From Pseudomonadota bacterium (GTDB lineage: Bacteria; Pseudomonadota; Alphaproteobacteria; Micavibrionales; UBA2020), in NCBI GenBank assembly GCA_023444705.1, contig JAEXMB010000002.1, positions 1-23,650 of the forward strand: 23,650 nt of DNA, read 5' to 3'. The position numbers were made by a program, and so were the translations under genes. Below, piece after piece: positions 23,491 to 23,650 of the stretch (its first letter is position 1; every line of letters begins with the position of its first letter). The notes under the pieces are model-generated. The model saw only the letters and a program-made list of their open reading frames with translations, was not told the origin of the DNA and searched no databases.

Positions 23491-23650
23491 GCAGATCATC
23501 GACCCACTGCGGCACCAGCTCGCTGGCAGGGCCATAGCGCGTCGCGTCGAAATCGCTGGCGACGCTGGAAGGCTCCAGATTGATTTCCACCGTCTGCGCC
23601 CCGCCGTGGCGCGCCAGCGCGCCAAAACCCGCCGCCGGATAGACGTTGCC
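23480..23650 (-). CDS. Sir2-family NAD-dependent protein deacylase, C-terminal part
   Basis: Only the last 56 codons are in the window; the gene continues beyond 23650. The visible part reads G-N-V-Y-P-A-A-G-F, then Q-T-V-E-I-N-L-E-P-S and G-P-A-S-E-L-V-P. This matches the C-terminal Rossmann portion of CobB-type sirtuins, where the V-E-I-N segment contacts NAD. Such enzymes remove acetyl or succinyl groups from lysine and form O-acyl-ADP-ribose. The catalytic His and zinc cysteines would lie outside the window. The frame stays open to the window edge. The stop overlaps the rlmJ end. Confidence 0.8.
   Translation of the reverse strand, partial: GNVYPAAGFGALARHGGAQTVEINLEPSSVASDFDATRYGPASELVPQWVDDLLKG

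Noticed and set aside
1..23650. tRNA, rRNA, CRISPR array, insertion sequence or prophage
   Set aside because: I saw no tRNA-like cloverleaf, repeat/spacer pattern, transposase or phage structural gene; the phage-like pyrophosphohydrolase alone is not enough.

Overview
The window is a dense, GC-rich stretch of bacterial chromosome, about 23.6 kb, with short intergenic gaps, many 4-bp ATGA stop/start overlaps and no rRNA, tRNA, CRISPR array or insertion sequence that I can see. The gene set suggests an alphaproteobacterium: an URC1-type GTP cyclohydrolase II-like protein beside upp, fused coaBC, HU, and RND efflux genes. It also carries a class III (PhaEC) polyhydroxyalkanoate synthase rather than class I. 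I cannot place it more precisely. TGA is an ordinary stop codon here, because several ATGA junctions depend on it.

Layout. (1) 2-2376, plus strand: phaE (cut by the window start), phaC, and a secreted DUF305 protein. (2) 2377-4076, minus strand: upp, a Cys-rich secreted protein and an unknown protein, in one run. (3) 4159-4845, plus: a TrpF-like TIM-barrel protein. (4) 4851-6816, minus: a URC1-type protein overlapping an unrecognised, possibly DUF1826-like gene. Together with upp this recalls the URC uracil-catabolism cluster, but URC4 is absent from the window. (5) 6903-8409, minus: an AT-richer cell-surface operon (GT25 glycosyltransferase, cytidylyltransferase, small basic protein), bordered by a hairpin and by an XRE-type regulator that has lost its N-terminal half. 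(6) 8756-11143, minus: an operon headed by an unusual protein with an XRE helix-turn-helix, a CoaB-like domain and a class II aldolase-like domain. It is followed by an M23-fold protein lacking its catalytic histidines and by a small unknown protein. Three overlapping GGGTA-based palindromes cover the operon's predicted promoter. (7) 11279-14596, plus: coaBC, a Nudix hydrolase, an EamA transporter gene with one in-frame TGA, and an RluA-type pseudouridine synthase. (8) 14544-18901, minus: an RND efflux pump and its adaptor. (9) 19064-22100, minus: an NTP-pyrophosphohydrolase-like gene, a strong terminator, HU, and the ABC-F protein Uup. (10) 22355-23490, plus: a cold-shock protein with its terminator, then rlmJ. 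The window ends in the 3' part of a Sir2-type deacylase gene on the minus strand.

The best candidates for something undescribed are the HTH/CoaB-like/aldolase-like fusion with its nested operator and degenerate M23 partner, lying divergent from coaBC, and the upp/TrpF-like/URC1 neighbourhood with an unrecognised gene overlapping URC1. The nonsense codon in the EamA gene and the decapitated regulator at the edge of the AT-rich surface operon look like recent genome change.
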